Assembly (NCBI GenBank): GCA_933207985.1
Contig: OW240917.1
Coordinates: forward strand, 119,662,754-119,726,753
Direction of reading: 5' to 3'
Origin: Pelobates cultripes
Taxonomy: Eukaryota > Chordata > Amphibia > Anura > Pelobatidae
Length of the DNA stretch: 64,000 bases
Under the pieces are notes generated by a model. That model saw only the letters and a program-made list of their open reading frames with translations. It made no database searches and was not told where the DNA came from. The translations under genes were made by a program, and so were the position numbers. Positions 1-10,828 of the stretch are shown here, piece after piece (the first letter of the stretch is position 1; every line of letters starts with the position of its first letter).

Positions 1-209
1 GTCATATTGGTGATGGGAGCTATTACCGAAGAGAAATCTTTGATGAATCTCCTGTAATAGTTAGAGAAACCAATAAACCTCTGTATGGGTTTTAACCCAC
101 TGGGTAATGGCCATTGTAGAACGGCCTCTAGTTTGCGAGGATCCATTTGGAAACCAGAGGCAGAAATCTTATACCCCAAAAACTGAACCTCATGTTGATT
201 GAAATGGAA
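1..209 (-). pseudogene. Ty3/gypsy RT-RNase H fragment
   Basis: Read on the minus strand from about 209 down to 1, an open frame encodes the part of a Ty3/gypsy reverse transcriptase downstream of the catalytic centre: a QFLGY-type thumb motif, then a MDPRKLEAV block and a [10 protein letters not shown] block that lead into RNase H in this family. The frame is open to the window edge and meets a TGA just upstream of about 209, next to the end of the ERV1 LTR. Strand and family match the gypsy element at 10829-13305, whose RT stops at the assembly gap just before this segment would be expected. I infer that both are one element split by a later insertion. Confidence 0.75.
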
Positions 210-237
210 AAATCAATTAAAGTATTGATTATTTCTT

Positions 238-899
238 TGTGTATCTGCCCCTGGCCAAATCAATGAAACGATGCGTGCACGCTCCCTGAAGTAATTCACA
301 CCAGAACACAGGTTCCAGGTTGTTGAATAACTTGAGGAAAGTTTATTCAGAGGGGACGGCAGGTCCCTTTTAAAGCAAAATTACATCATAAGCATTGTCA
401 GAGATAACATGGAATAATACATCAATAATTGGTTAAGTGTTAAGTGTTTTATTCAAAGCACGTCCTACAGGGTGTGCCTTCTTATGTCATTACTGTCGTC
501 ATGGAGTTCTCCCCCAGGATTCCAGCGCCATCTTGGAAATTAGAGTGTTTGGTCGATGGGTGGGGTACTCCTGAGTGACATCTAGTGGTCAGTTTAGTAA
601 TTTATTGAATAATATTAAGTATAACTAAATGGAGTAAATAGACATTTTACTAGCTAAAAATATGTCAATATTTCATGTCACCAGGTCCATGAGGGTCTCC
701 CACGGTTTCCCGGCGCCATCTTGCTGCACGAGGTAGTTAGTCGGTGTTTAAAGGGGCAGGGGGAGGAAGGGGTTAGAAGCTTCTAGCAGCCATCTTGATT
801 AGAGCACGTGTGTATAGCTTTATATATAATATATCGTGGAATGAGTAAATAGACATTTTCACTAACTAGGAAATATGTGCAGACCTTATTTCCACAACA
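238..899 (-). mobile_element. ERV1 3' LTR
   Basis: Probable long terminal repeat of the minus-strand retrovirus. On the minus strand it starts TGTTGTGG directly after a purine tract with six G (900-912) and ends near a CA at 238; 226 is an alternative end. It holds an AATAAA signal (342-347), a TTTAAAA TATA-like box just upstream of it (about 368-376) and a TATATAA box at about 819-828. The U3 is internally duplicated (roughly 490-668 and 685-890), each unit with a GCGCCATCTTG-like box. I found no second LTR on the right side; it may be lost or in the N gap. Confidence 0.65.
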
Positions 900-1087
900 G
901 TCCCCCCTAAAATGGCTATTTACCATAACAACTGCTACTGTCCCTAATGTGTTCCTAGCTGCCTGCAGCTCATCTGTCTTAACAAGCATCGAACACTTCA
1001 CTCCGTGGGTAACCCGCGGCGGCTAGTCCACCACATCTCCACACGTGAGACTCGCCTGCTAAGACAGACGCTTTCCCTACACTGTCC

Positions 1088-2701
1088 CTACAGGAAAGCA
1101 GTTGTCTGTTTGAACTGATGTGCTTGAAGGGGTGTATGTGGAGTGTCATCTTCGAGGTCTGGGATATCTTGATGTAGGAAAGTAGGGGTCACGTCATCTA
1201 TAGTCTTATCTACCGCTTTCTGTAAGTACTTCTGTATGCAAGGGAGCACGCAACAGGTTAAAAATAAGAAGATGATAATTATTATAAGAACAGCTGTCCC
1301 TACCTGGAAGAGGGTCCTTTGCCAACCATTCATCCACCCAAACCATCTGTCCCAAGTGTCAGTGACTCCTGAATTTTTCTTTAGCTCGTCTGCAAGACTA
1401 TCTAGCTTCTCTATGGCCATAGTCACCTTACCATTGGGCCCAGTGTTGTCTGGAATGTATGTGCAGCATGTCATGGTCTCAGGGAGGATTTTACATACAC
1501 CCCCTTTCTCAGCTAAAATCATATCTAGGGCCATTCTGTTCTGAAATGTCATTTGGGTAGTGGCTTGTAATTACTCTGCCAGGCCCTGTAGGGCATCCCT
1601 AGTGTAGTTGACAAAGCGCTGTTGATTATAGTAAATGTAGTTAATCCAATTGACATTTTTGTTAGCAGTTATCATTGGAATTAGGGATTCAAATCCTGCA
1701 GCCACTTCATCTCTTGCTTTGTATTCTTTAGGCACCCCCCTTGGCACACCTATGGCATCAATATACACATGGGGGTCAAAGCTCCCTCGGATAGGAGCCC
1801 CTCGTTTGGTTCTAGAGTGTACATGTGTAAGGTTTAACGTGTTATGACTACCATCTGGAATAATGTGGATAGGCATTATGACTTTGGTTAGGGCACACTC
1901 CCCCCACCATTGCTCAGCTAATTGGGACCTCAATTGTCTGTCACCACATAACCAATAGATATCTCCAATGGTCTTTGCATGATTTATTAGCAGTGACACA
2001 CGTGGGCTATGGTAGGTTGAGCAATATCCAGATGGGAATCTGCCCAGATACACACCAGTATTCTTAGGTATAGCATAACATGTGTAATTACCTGGATACA
2101 CGGTGACTCCATCAGGTGGCTTGACATATCCATGAGTGATTGGGTAAACCCTTTTCCATGATTCACATGTTGAGGAGTTGGTGGTGGATTGTGCATAAAG
2201 ACTCAGAACACATAATTCTATTTCAGGAGGTAGGCTTAGAGGTACTGTGCCCAGATGGGGCCTGGCTCCTCCACATACATAACAGTTAGTCTTATTATGT
2301 GAGTTGGCGTTATATCTCATCCATTCTAGCCACAAATTAGTGTCTGAAAACCCAGTCTCTACTGTCATAGTGTCTTCAAAGGTGGGATTGGCTATAGCTA
2401 CCATGTCATGTAGAGTCTTAATATGTGGTTTTAACGTGTTAATAGTCATGTGAGTGGTTCCTACCCAGTCTGGTGAGGTGAGCCTTTTTGCTAGGTATGT
2501 CTTTGTATATGGCTGCATATTGTGTTTGTGGAAAAGGTGCAAACAACTTTGTCACAGTAATCAAAGGTGTATGTAGCTACATCTGTGTTAGAAGAATTGT
2601 ACCAGAAAAGTGTAAACATGATTATCTTTGGTTATGGCCACTTGTTGGGCCCAGGCAAAGTGTAGCAGCATAAGAAAACACAAGACACATAATAAATTCA
2701 T
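1088..2701 (-). pseudogene. ERV1 env (broken)
   Basis: Envelope gene. It starts with an ATG at 2701 that overlaps the integrase stop (ATGA) and encodes a hydrophobic signal peptide. A frameshift near 2590 leads into a 323-residue surface-subunit frame (2542-1571) with many N-glycosylation sequons, a dibasic RTKRG cleavage site and the start of the transmembrane subunit. A single in-frame TAA at 1571-1573 interrupts it. The frame then resumes to 1088 with an LQNR-type heptad region, a Cys / Cys-Cys motif with eight intervening residues, a long hydrophobic membrane anchor and a short tail. Env mediates receptor binding and fusion in retroviruses; this copy cannot be translated whole. Confidence 0.85.
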
Positions 2702-4250
2702 ATTTCAGCAAGATTAGCCTCTTCTGGAGCAGGCACTTTTTTGCAATGTGAGGCGTGTATCCAAGAACTCTTCCCGGCTAGTTTAACTGACGTTGCTGTA
2801 ATCAGGAGCACTTGATATGGGCCATCAAATCTTGGTTCTAGGGTGTGTTTCCTGAGAAACTTCTTGACCATAACCCAATCACCAGGAAGCAGCTTGTGTG
2901 TACCTGTATTTGACTCAGGATCTGGAATAGAAGAAAACACTTGGGCATGTATTTTGGTCAAGGCATGTGAGAGGGCAGTCACATAGTCTACCATAGCATC
3001 TGACTGAATCTGAAGCTGTTGGGGAAAGTAACAACCTAACCTGGGTGCTGTACCAAACAAAATCTCATAAGGTGATAGGCTATATTTTCCCCTAGGAGTG
3101 TACCTTACACTAAACAACGCTAATGGGAGACTCTCGGGCCAGGGCATGTTAGTTTCTTGTGACATTTTAAGCATTCTGGCTTTCAAAGTGCCATTCATGC
3201 GCTCTACCTTACCACTACTCTGTGGGTGATATGGTGTGTGGAATGCAAGGGTCACCCCCAGTGCTGGCCAGACTTCCCGTGTTAGCGAGGCAGTGAAGGA
3301 GGTCCCTTGGTCACTTTCAATTACTTCTGGAACTCCACAGCGGCAAACAATTTCTGTCAAGAGATACTTGGCTGTAGTCCTCGCGGTGAGATTAGTCACT
3401 GGGAAGGCCTCTGGCCATCCTGAAAACATGTCCACTATGACCAATGCATATTCATAACGTCCACTCTTTGGCATCTGAATGTGATCAATCTGGATCCTCT
3501 GGAAGGGGTATTGTGGTTTAGCTAGATGATTAGGTGCAGTCTTTATAATCTTTCCAGGATTGCATTTAGCACATATAGTACAAGATTTACAGTAATTCTG
3601 TGTTAAGGTAGTGATGCCTGGTGTTTCAAAATACTTGTCAATCAATGAGTTCATCAGATGTTTTGACAGGTGGGCTGGCCCATGGGCCCATTGGACCACC
3701 GCTGGATACATATTTCTGGATAGGCAAAACTTGAGATTGATAGTGTAAACATCATCACGGAGTACAGCTCCTTTGTTCTTCCAACTTTGTTTCTCCTGGG
3801 GAGTAGCAGTAGCTGGTTGTTCCTTTAGAAGCCTAAGATCCGTAGGCAGTGTCTGCATGGTGTAGATGGGCACTGCGTCTGTGGCCACTCTTCTGTCCAC
3901 TTCCCATCCTTGTCGTGCTGCTTCCTTAGCAGCCTGATCAGCTAAGTGGTTGCCCCGTGCTTCTTCTGAGTCTAGCCTTCCGTGGGCTTTTACTTTTAAT
4001 ACTGCTACCAAATTAGACCAAAGTCATGTGCTACTCCCAGAGCATATCTTTAGTCTGTATAGATGTTGACACGTAGGCCTTCAGACAATTTACAGGCCAC
4101 AGTTAAGGCTGTTAACTCTGCTTCTTGAGCAGACTTGGTTGGTTGTAGGGCAGCTGCTTGTAATACTTGACATCCAGTGGTGACTGCATACCCAGTGTGA
4201 TATTGTCCCTATTCATCAGCGAATCTTGACCCATCCACAAATAGTGTTTG
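2698..4250 (-). pseudogene. ERV1 RNase H C-terminal part and integrase
   Basis: A 437-residue open frame (4011-2698) covers the last RNase H motif (HLADQAAKEAA, the final catalytic Asp region) and a whole integrase: HHCC zinc-binding domain (HLSKH, then paired cysteines), DDE core (IDHIQ; ESDQGT; E in GKVERMNG) and the GPY/F C-terminal domain (EPRFDGPYQ). Upstream, RNase H continues in the frames at about 4250-4012 with FVDGS (first catalytic Asp, about 4245), an AEL box and YTD, but has in-frame stops after each of the two Asp motifs. Integrase joins viral cDNA to host DNA; its catalytic triad is preserved here although the rest of pol is not. The frame ends in TGA overlapping the env ATG. 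Confidence 0.9.
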
Positions 4251-5248
4251 ATCCGGGTTTGAGTAATGCAGCTTCATAGACAGTTGGTAGGTGTGTAGTT
4301 TCCATTTTCATTTGTTCAAAACAATCATGAGGAATATCTAGGTCACAGTCTGTGATGAGTGGGTCTTCACGGGCTTCTGTGTGATACTTTGGGTACCCTG
4401 CTGTACAGTAATTAATAGTCTTTTTGTTGATCCCCGTAGAAGTCAGTTGTTCTTGGTTCATTTGACTCCAGGTCTTGGCCATCGGGCCTAGTTCTTTCCA
4501 TGAGGTGTCGGGGGATCTGGTGAGAGATATGTGTGAGATAGCTGTTTCCCAATGATGGTAGAGATGTGTCATGTTCTCTGGAAGATGGACTAAGATGAGC
4601 AAGGTACCTGTGGGGTCCCATAACAAGTCAGTCAGGGTAATTTGAATTTCCTTGAGCTGGAATAATTCTTCCTCATAGTTCATATCAGGGCCTGGTCTGT
4701 CTTTAAACCATAAGGTGCAGTGGAGTAGGGCCTCTGATTGTTCATCATGTGGGGGGTGCAAGTGCAGGCAGCTGCAAATCTGCTCAAACCTCTGGGTTGA
4801 TGTCCAGGCTATACCAGTAATGCACAATTCCCCCCTTGGGAAGTGGCAGAAGAGTGGCCGGGTTCAGGGAGAGACATCGCTGAAGTTTCACATTGTCAGG
4901 TAACAGTAAGGATGTTTGTAGACGAAGGTAACGTTGAGAAGAAAGGTGCTTAGGTTGAACTTGTTGCAGGATTGCAGTAATGTCATGAGGGGCCAACACC
5001 GTGAGGTGGTGACCAAGAACAAAATCATTAGTCTTGTCCAAGAGGACACTGGCAGCAAACACCGCTCTGAGGCAGGAGGGACTACCCCTAGCAACAGGGT
5101 TGAGCATGCAGGAAAAATAGCCAATAGGTTGCTGTCTTGAGCCATGTTTTTGGGTTAGGACTCCGGAAGCATGTCCAGACTTTTCTTGAGACAAACAGAT
5201 TGAAAGGTAGTTGGTAGTTGGGTAGGCCCAAAGCGGGTGCAGCAGCAA
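4216..5248 (-). pseudogene. ERV1 RT connection domain and unusual pol linker
   Basis: The frame 5248-4784 holds the RT connection region before RNase H: an ASGVLTQ box, a run typical of the RT/RNase H junction and NPATLLPLP at about 4840. A second, overlapping 203-residue frame (4827-4216) continues without stops into the first RNase H motif at about 4245. Spacing between NPATLLPLP and FVDGS is therefore about 200 codons; related retroviruses have a few dozen. The intervening residues are mixed hydrophilic with several Trp and do not match a domain I know. It could be an insertion or a lineage-specific pol extension. Confidence 0.6.
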
Positions 5249-5273
5249 TTGCTCTTTTCAGATTGTGAAAGGG

Positions 5274-6100
5274 CTAACTCCTGAGGGCATCATAGAGTGG
5301 CTGCATGAGCTTTGATGCTTCGGGTATCCAGGACCTGCAGTATGTGACAAGACCCAAAAAGGCATGAAGAGTCTGATGTGTCGCAGGTAAAGGGAGTTGC
5401 AGAATAGCTTGCACCCGTTGTGAGGTTAGATGTTTGGTGCCATGGGAAAGGCAATGTCCCAAGAAGACCACAGAGGGCCGGCACCATTGTAGCTTTGATT
5501 TTGAGGCTTTGCAACCAGCTGCAGCGAGGAAACATAGGAGATTTTCTGAGTCACGCTCTGCAATAAGCAAATTAGGAGCACAGAGAAGGAGGTCAACAAC
5601 ATATTGAAGTAGGACAACATCAGAGTGAGTTTTCTGCCAGGGTTCTAGTACCAAAGACAAGGCACGGGCAAACTGAGTGGGGGAATACTGGGCCCCCTGA
5701 GGTATGACAGTCCAGGTGTATTGTTGTCCTTCATGGGTAAAAGCGAAGAGGAAGCAACAGGAGGGGTCTAGTGGCACACTGAAAAATGCATTAGCCAGAT
5801 CTACTACAGTGAATACCGTGGCTGTAGGTGGGACCTGAGATAGGAGAATATGTGGATCTGGAACAATGGCAGTATCATTGACAGCACGAAGGTCCTGGAC
5901 CATCCTATACTGGTCAGGTTATCCTTTAGTAGTTCTCTTCTTGACAGGGAAAAAGGGGAAGAGGGAGTGTTACATGGAGACACATACTTAATGAGGGCAC
6001 CTTTGGCGAGTAGGCTTTCGACTTGTTTGGTGATAGCATCAGTTTGTGCAGGTTTCAGAGGATACTGTGGCCTACTGGGGGGGTAATGCTCCTGGCAGGA
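5274..6100 (-). pseudogene. ERV1 reverse transcriptase
   Basis: RT palm and fingers. Frame 5903-5274 begins at an LRAVN motif and includes DLANAFFSVPL (first catalytic Asp), the LPQG-equivalent PQGAQYSP, the YxDD box and FLGHCLSHG plus AFLGLVTYCR. The YxDD box reads Tyr-Val-Val-Asp (near 5600), so one of the two catalytic aspartates is Val. The N-terminal part, ending in AKGALI..SPCNTP, lies in another frame (6325-5940), so at least one frameshift separates them. An RT with this substitution would be inactive. Confidence 0.85.
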
Positions 6101-6560
6101 GCTTGACCACAACGGGGGGCACTTGTAGACGTCCGATGTCATCTGGGCCGGTGGACCAAAGCTTTGTGGGATACGGTCCAGAGCACTGGGGGTTTGTTGG
6201 ACCCGTGAATTCCCTGTGGAGGTGGTGAGGTTTAACAATATGGGCAGTGAGCAGAGTACAGTGGTGTCTGTCTGTGATAAGGGTGTAGTTAACTGGACCC
6301 TGGAGCCGAGAAAGAACATCAGCACTCAAGAGGTTAATGGGACAAGTAGAAGAAACAACAAAACGGGAGAGTATGTGTGAACCAACATGCAGGAGTGTAG
6401 GGAGGGGGCTACTGCGGGGTGTACCATCCACCCCAACACAGGAGACATCGGTGACTGACAAAAAGGAGGGGTCAGGCAGGTCTTGTTCCCTAAGAACACT
6501 ACGGGCTGCACCTGTGTCAACTAGAAAGGTAGTTGGATGACCCTCTACGGGGAGAACTAC
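6072..6560 (-). pseudogene. ERV1 aspartic protease
   Basis: The retroviral protease active site LVDTGAARSVL is at about 6490-6520 on the minus strand. The C-terminal part (NLLSADVLSRL, equivalent to the family's LLGRD helix) is in another frame (6461-6072), so one frameshift lies within the domain. The frame continues toward RT with a PGALPP stretch like the RT N-terminal entry. The protease matures Gag-Pol. ERV2 has the same DTGAARSVL string. Confidence 0.75.
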
Positions 6561-6628
6561 AGTAGTTAAGGGCCCTCCCCCGCAGACACTGCCATGGCAG
6601 GGGTTGCTGACACAGGCTTGCCAGTTAC

Positions 6629-7633
6629 CTATTGCAGTAAATCTAAATGGGCCTGGTCGGGTCCTTGGTACCGGCGGGTAGAAGTGGGAGGGTGGCTGGA
6701 CTGCATAGGAGCACGGGCAAGGCGGCTTTGTCGAGGTAGGGGCTGAATATCTCGGAAACCACCCGTGTCAAACCCATCAGCGGGAGCTGGAGGGTATGCA
6801 CGGGCCTCTAAAGCAGGGGGCCAGCTGGGATGGGCGTGATAGGTGAGTATTAAGGGTGGGAGGAGGTGGAGGAGGAGGAGGTAAATCAGTGGGAGGCGGG
6901 GCAGGAATCGCGGAATTAACCAGGGAGGTAACAGCAGAGAAGAGGGCGGATGTCGAGCTAGACAGGTCATTGGCCATGGTTGGGTCAGGGGTCACCGGGG
7001 GAGAGGTCGGAGGGATGGGAACAGGGGGCTGGGTCGTAACAGCGTGGGTAAACCAGTCGGGGGAGGAGGAGACAACGAAGTAGAGGGGGCCGGGACTTCG
7101 GGAGGAGGAGGTAACACTGGAGAAGGGGTTGGAGGGGTGGTAACGGGGGGTTGGGTCAGGGCGGTGAGGGCAGAAATCAGGGACGGCAAATCGGCCGAGG
7201 GAGGAGGAGGCAACGAGGTAGAGGGGGCCGGGACTTCGGGAGGAGGAGGTAACACTGGAGAAGGGGTTGGAGGGGTGGTAACGGGGGGTTGGGTCAGGGC
7301 GGTGAGGGCAGAAATCAGGGACGGCAAATCGGCCGAGGGAGGAGGAGGCAACGAGGTAGAGGGGACCGGGACTTCGGGAGGAGGAGGTAACACTGGAGAA
7401 GGGGTTGGAGGGGTGGTAACGGGGGGCTGGGTCAGGGCGGTGAGGGCAGAGATTAGGGACGGCAAATCAGTCGGGAGGGGAGGGGACAACGAGGTAGAAG
7501 AGAGGTCCGGAGGCATAAGGGAAGCGGGATCAGCGGGAGGACAAGGGTCTGGAGGATCTGGGGCGGTGGGGTGAGTAAGGTCGAGAGGGCAGAGAGCGGG
7601 GCAGCGGATGGAGATGGGTGAGTGGGTAACCAT
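6629..7633 (-). pseudogene. ERV1 proline-rich gag-like region with 46-residue repeats
   Basis: Open on the minus strand (7633-6992, then 6995-6777 and 6970-6629 in other frames). It is very rich in Pro, Ser, Thr and Leu with PPPP runs. Three near-identical 138-bp units start at 7113, 7251 and 7389, each 46 codons (PTPSPVLPPPPEVP... then LISALTALTQPP). A divergent unit precedes them. Position between a leader and the protease fits a Gag p12-like proline-rich domain. No capsid major homology region and no CCHC knuckle are seen before the protease. The glycine-rich plus-strand frame over the same bases is its antisense shadow. Confidence 0.5.
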
Positions 7634-7639
7634 GGGGAG

Positions 7640-9639
7640 GGGTCAGTCGAGGTGGAGAGGGGACGAGAGGCAAGCATAGGTAAAGGTGGCGGGGGACAGG
7701 GAGGCGGAGGAATGTCATTTAACGTAAAGGATGTTACTGTAAACATACGATTTGTAACTAGCAAGATTCTATTAAGTAAAGATACAATGTTTAAAATAAC
7801 TTGCATTATTTTGCAATATCCCTTGTTGCAAGACACAGGCATTAATGAATAATCATCAGGATAATTAGCTGTAATGCTCTTATATTCGTGCCCTACAGAA
7901 CTCATTTGTAGGTCACACCACAGGTGCAAATGACTCTTTAGCAACCTCTTTTTTTTTTTTTTTTTTTTTTTTAAATATCACGGACACATCTCTGATACAG
8001 GGAAACAAATGGCATGATTGTTTTAGTTAATATAACGTTTCAGTTTATAATATGTAGAGCGTAAGGAAAACAACATGTCTCTACATAGGACGAGCATAAT
8101 AGGGGTAGGCCTCATGATGGAGGCAGCCATGACAGGGGCGGGGAAGGAAATGACAGCAAGGGAGGAAGTGAAGTCCATGATATGTGAGGGAAAGGAAGAC
8201 AGGAGGTGTGGGCATGGTAAGGGCGGAAGTGACGTTACTTTAGAAGCAACCGTGACTGTAGATAGGTCACAGGACTGGCAGGGTCAACCTCCTTCTGTAC
8301 TAGGCGCCATCTTTAGGGTGGTGGCTGACGTACTTTCAACAATACACCATATTATAACTAATAAAATAAGTCAGAGAAGCAACATTCCGTTCTGCAAAAT
8401 GAAATATTAAACTATGAACAGACCTGGCAGGTTAAATAAGACAGTTGAGAATATTATGCATTTAACAGCCCATAAAGCTATCCATTGAAAAATGTACTTT
8501 AACATGAAGCAAGATAAACTCACGGAATTCAACCAATTTCCCTTATCATCCTCAAACCATTAATCACTTTCCTCCTCTTATACAGACATGACAACATCGC
8601 ATATTCCCTCTATCAGTGTTAACAGGCTACACCTTCCTAAATCCCGTATTCAACACTGAATGCAATCTTGTGAGCTCGTCACTCCCACAATCCTCAGTAC
8701 CTTATCACAAAACATAATTTATAAATATATATAGCACTACGGAATCTGTTGGCGCCATGCAAATGGCAACAATAATAATATTATTACACAATTATAGCTC
8801 CATAACCTGCCTGACAACGTCTATGTATGGAACAATGTACACAATACTACACAATTAGAATATTCTCCAGCAAAAATCCCGTCTCTAACTCTTATCAGTA
8901 GCACCGAAATGCAGGAATGTAGGCAAGCGGGGAGTAGGGGTGGGAGAAAGTGTGACAGTGCAAAAAGGGGAGAGAGAGAGAAACTGCAGGCATGAAGATT
9001 AACCATGTGAGCTCCGTAAAGTAACAAGACAGAAGGACAGAGATTTATACGGTTTGAAACCAGAAATCTTTGCTAACTTTTTCATTTTCAGCATAGCTTC
9101 TTCCCCTGCCCTCTCTGTAACAATATCACAAGCCAAATACCCCTTAGCTGGTCTAGCATGTACTTGCCCCTTTTTGACCAAGCGAGGTCTGCCAAGTAAA
9201 GGAGACCAAGTGAGAGGGAAGAAGAAGTAGGAAAGTCTACAGTGCTCGACTGCCACGGTGGACCCGTGCGTCTTCCCAAAACGTAGACTAGTCACGATGG
9301 TCTGTGCACCCGGGGGTGGTGGCCACAGACCGGAGGGGGCGAGCGTGGGTGACTAACACAGCTCTGGGCAACAAACACAGGAGAGATAAAGGACAAATGA
9401 AAAGATGAAAGTGGTTACACTAACAAGAAGACATTTGCAAAAATCACAAACATAGAGATGAGTGTAAACCCCAGAATCCAGAACTAGCCACACTATATAC
9501 ATACACACACATCCGTGGGCCCCCTCCCCGCGCGGGCCGGGCCGCAACACATGGCGGTGGGCACCTGGTCGCAGGGGTTACAGGGCTGCGACCCCTGCGA
9601 CCGCGGTATGTACGCCAGTGCATGCAGATGCACACACAC
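7640..9639. other. Region right of ERV1, mostly unexplained
   Basis: Contains a T21 run (7950-7971), a GC-rich stretch with a GCGCCATCTTTA box at about 8305 resembling the ERV1 LTR boxes, and an L2-type 3' tail remnant with (AAT)n around 8735-8790. A 98-codon minus frame (9295-8999) has no recognised domain. A GC-rich segment lies at 9510-9610. It may be the ERV1 leader or a diverged 5' LTR, but I cannot align it by eye. Confidence 0.3.
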
Positions 9640-10105
9640 TTAAAGCTTAATGAAGTGGTCTGGGTGCCAGGTCGAGCTAGGGTTAACCCATTTTTTCATA
9701 AACATAGCAGTTTCAGAGAAACTGCTGTGTTTATGAATGGGTTAAGCCTTCCCCTATTTCCTCTAGTGGCTGTCCCATTGACAGCCGCTAGAGGCGCTTG
9801 CGTGCTTCTCACTGTGATTTTCACAGTGAGAGCACGCCAGCGTCTATAGGAAAGCATTATGAATGCTTTCCTATGTGACCGGCTGAATGCGTGCACAGCT
9901 CTTGCCGCGCGTGCGCATACAGCCGACGGGGAGGAGAAGAGGAGGATCGGAGGAGGAGAGCTCTCCGCCCAGCGGTGGAAAAAAGGTAAGTTTTACCCCT
10001 TTCCAGAGCCGGGCGGGAGGGGGTCCCTGAGGGTGGGGGCACCCTCAGGGCACTATAGTGCCAGGAAAACGAGTATGTTTTCCTGGCACTATAGTGGTCC
10101 TTTAA
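9640..10105. mobile_element. TTAA foldback MITE, copy A
   Basis: Non-autonomous element between TTAA sites (9640-9643, 10102-10105). The left end is internally deleted (TTAA then AAGCTTAATGAAGTGG). Inside are the family hallmarks: GAAGTGGTCTGGGTGCC, the palindrome around AACATAGCAGTTTC, a CAGCCGCTAGAGG palindrome, a GGAAAGCATT palindrome, GGCTGAATGCG, CAGCGGTGG and the closing GCACTATAGTGGTCC. TTAA flanks point to piggyBac mobilisation. Confidence 0.8.
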
Positions 10106-10407
10106 AGGACCACTACAGACTACCCAGATCACATCCAGCTCAATGAAGTTGTCTGGGTGTCAGGTCCCCTCTAGTTTTAACCCTGCAGCTGAAAACATAG
10201 CAGTTTCAGAGAAACTGCTATGTTTCACCGAGTTAATCAGCCTCTGGTAGTATCTCGCGGACAGCAGCAGCTAGAGGAAACACACTAACGTCCATAGGAA
10301 GCATTGGGTAATGCTTCCTAGCATTTAATCGTCTTGTGATGCATTGAGCTGAGAGGCTGAGGGATCCTCAGCGCCAAGGGAGTCCGGCGCTGGAGAAAGG
10401 TAAGTGC
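10102..10407. mobile_element. TTAA MITE, copy A2, truncated
   Basis: Starts at the TTAA that closes copy A and carries the AGGACCACTA start, GAAGTTGTCTGGGTGTCAGG, the AACATAGCAGTTTC palindrome and GGCGCTGGAGAAAGG. It then runs into (CA)-rich repeats with no right end. It is more diverged than copy A. Confidence 0.65.
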
Positions 10408-10728
10408 TGAAGACACACACACTCTCACTTACAGACGCATACACACTAGCTAACAGACACACACATTTACTGACAGAGATACAGTCAGCGACAGGCATAC
10501 ATACACACTCACTTACAAAACATACACTCTCATTGACAAACACACACTCACTAACAGACATCAAACAGACTCACTAACACACACACACTCAGTAAGACAC
10601 ACACAGTAACACGCTCACTGACACTCACTAGCAGACACACACACACACTAACACTCACTACCACTCACACAGACTAACACTCACTAGCAGACACACACAC
10701 TAACACTCACACACACACTAACACTCAC
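10408..10728. repeat. CA-rich degenerate tandem repeat up to the gap
   Basis: Imperfect ACACACTCACTNACAGAC-like units. The frame on the minus strand (10564-10325) is a low-complexity artefact. The repeat abuts the run of N and probably caused the gap. Confidence 0.85.
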
Positions 10729-10828
10729 NNNNNNNNNNNNNNNNNNNNNNNNNNNNNNNNNNNNNNNNNNNNNNNNNNNNNNNNNNNNNNNNNNNNNNNN
10801 NNNNNNNNNNNNNNNNNNNNNNNNNNNN
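10729..10828. other. Assembly gap, 100 N
   Basis: Exactly 100 N, the usual placeholder for a gap of unknown size. It hides the gypsy RT catalytic YxDD region and possibly the ERV1 5' LTR. Confidence 0.98.

Larger units (their letters stand above)
238..7700 (-). mobile_element. ERV1, degenerate gamma/epsilon-like endogenous retrovirus
   Basis: Retroviral order on the minus strand, right to left: proline-rich gag-like region, protease, RT, RNase H, integrase, env, polypurine tract, LTR. The GPY/F-type integrase C-terminus, the transmembrane Env layout and the LVDTGA protease are class I (gamma/epsilon-like). Coding capacity is broken by an env frameshift and nonsense codon, two RNase H stops, RT frameshifts and a mutated YxDD box. 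No recognisable capsid or zinc-knuckle nucleocapsid is present. Related to ERV2 at 36581-47005 (matching protease and integrase C-terminal motifs) but a different family. Confidence 0.8.

Noticed and set aside
7100..7490. Direct repeats as CRISPR-like array
   Set aside because: Repeats are contiguous 138-bp coding units without spacers, in a vertebrate genome.
7044..7574. 176-codon Gly/Glu-rich plus-strand frame
   Set aside because: Antisense of the proline-rich gag-like repeats; the open frame follows from the 138-bp repeat.
8999..9295. 98-codon minus frame as retroviral matrix
   Set aside because: Position would fit, but no matrix motif or myristoylation start is seen.
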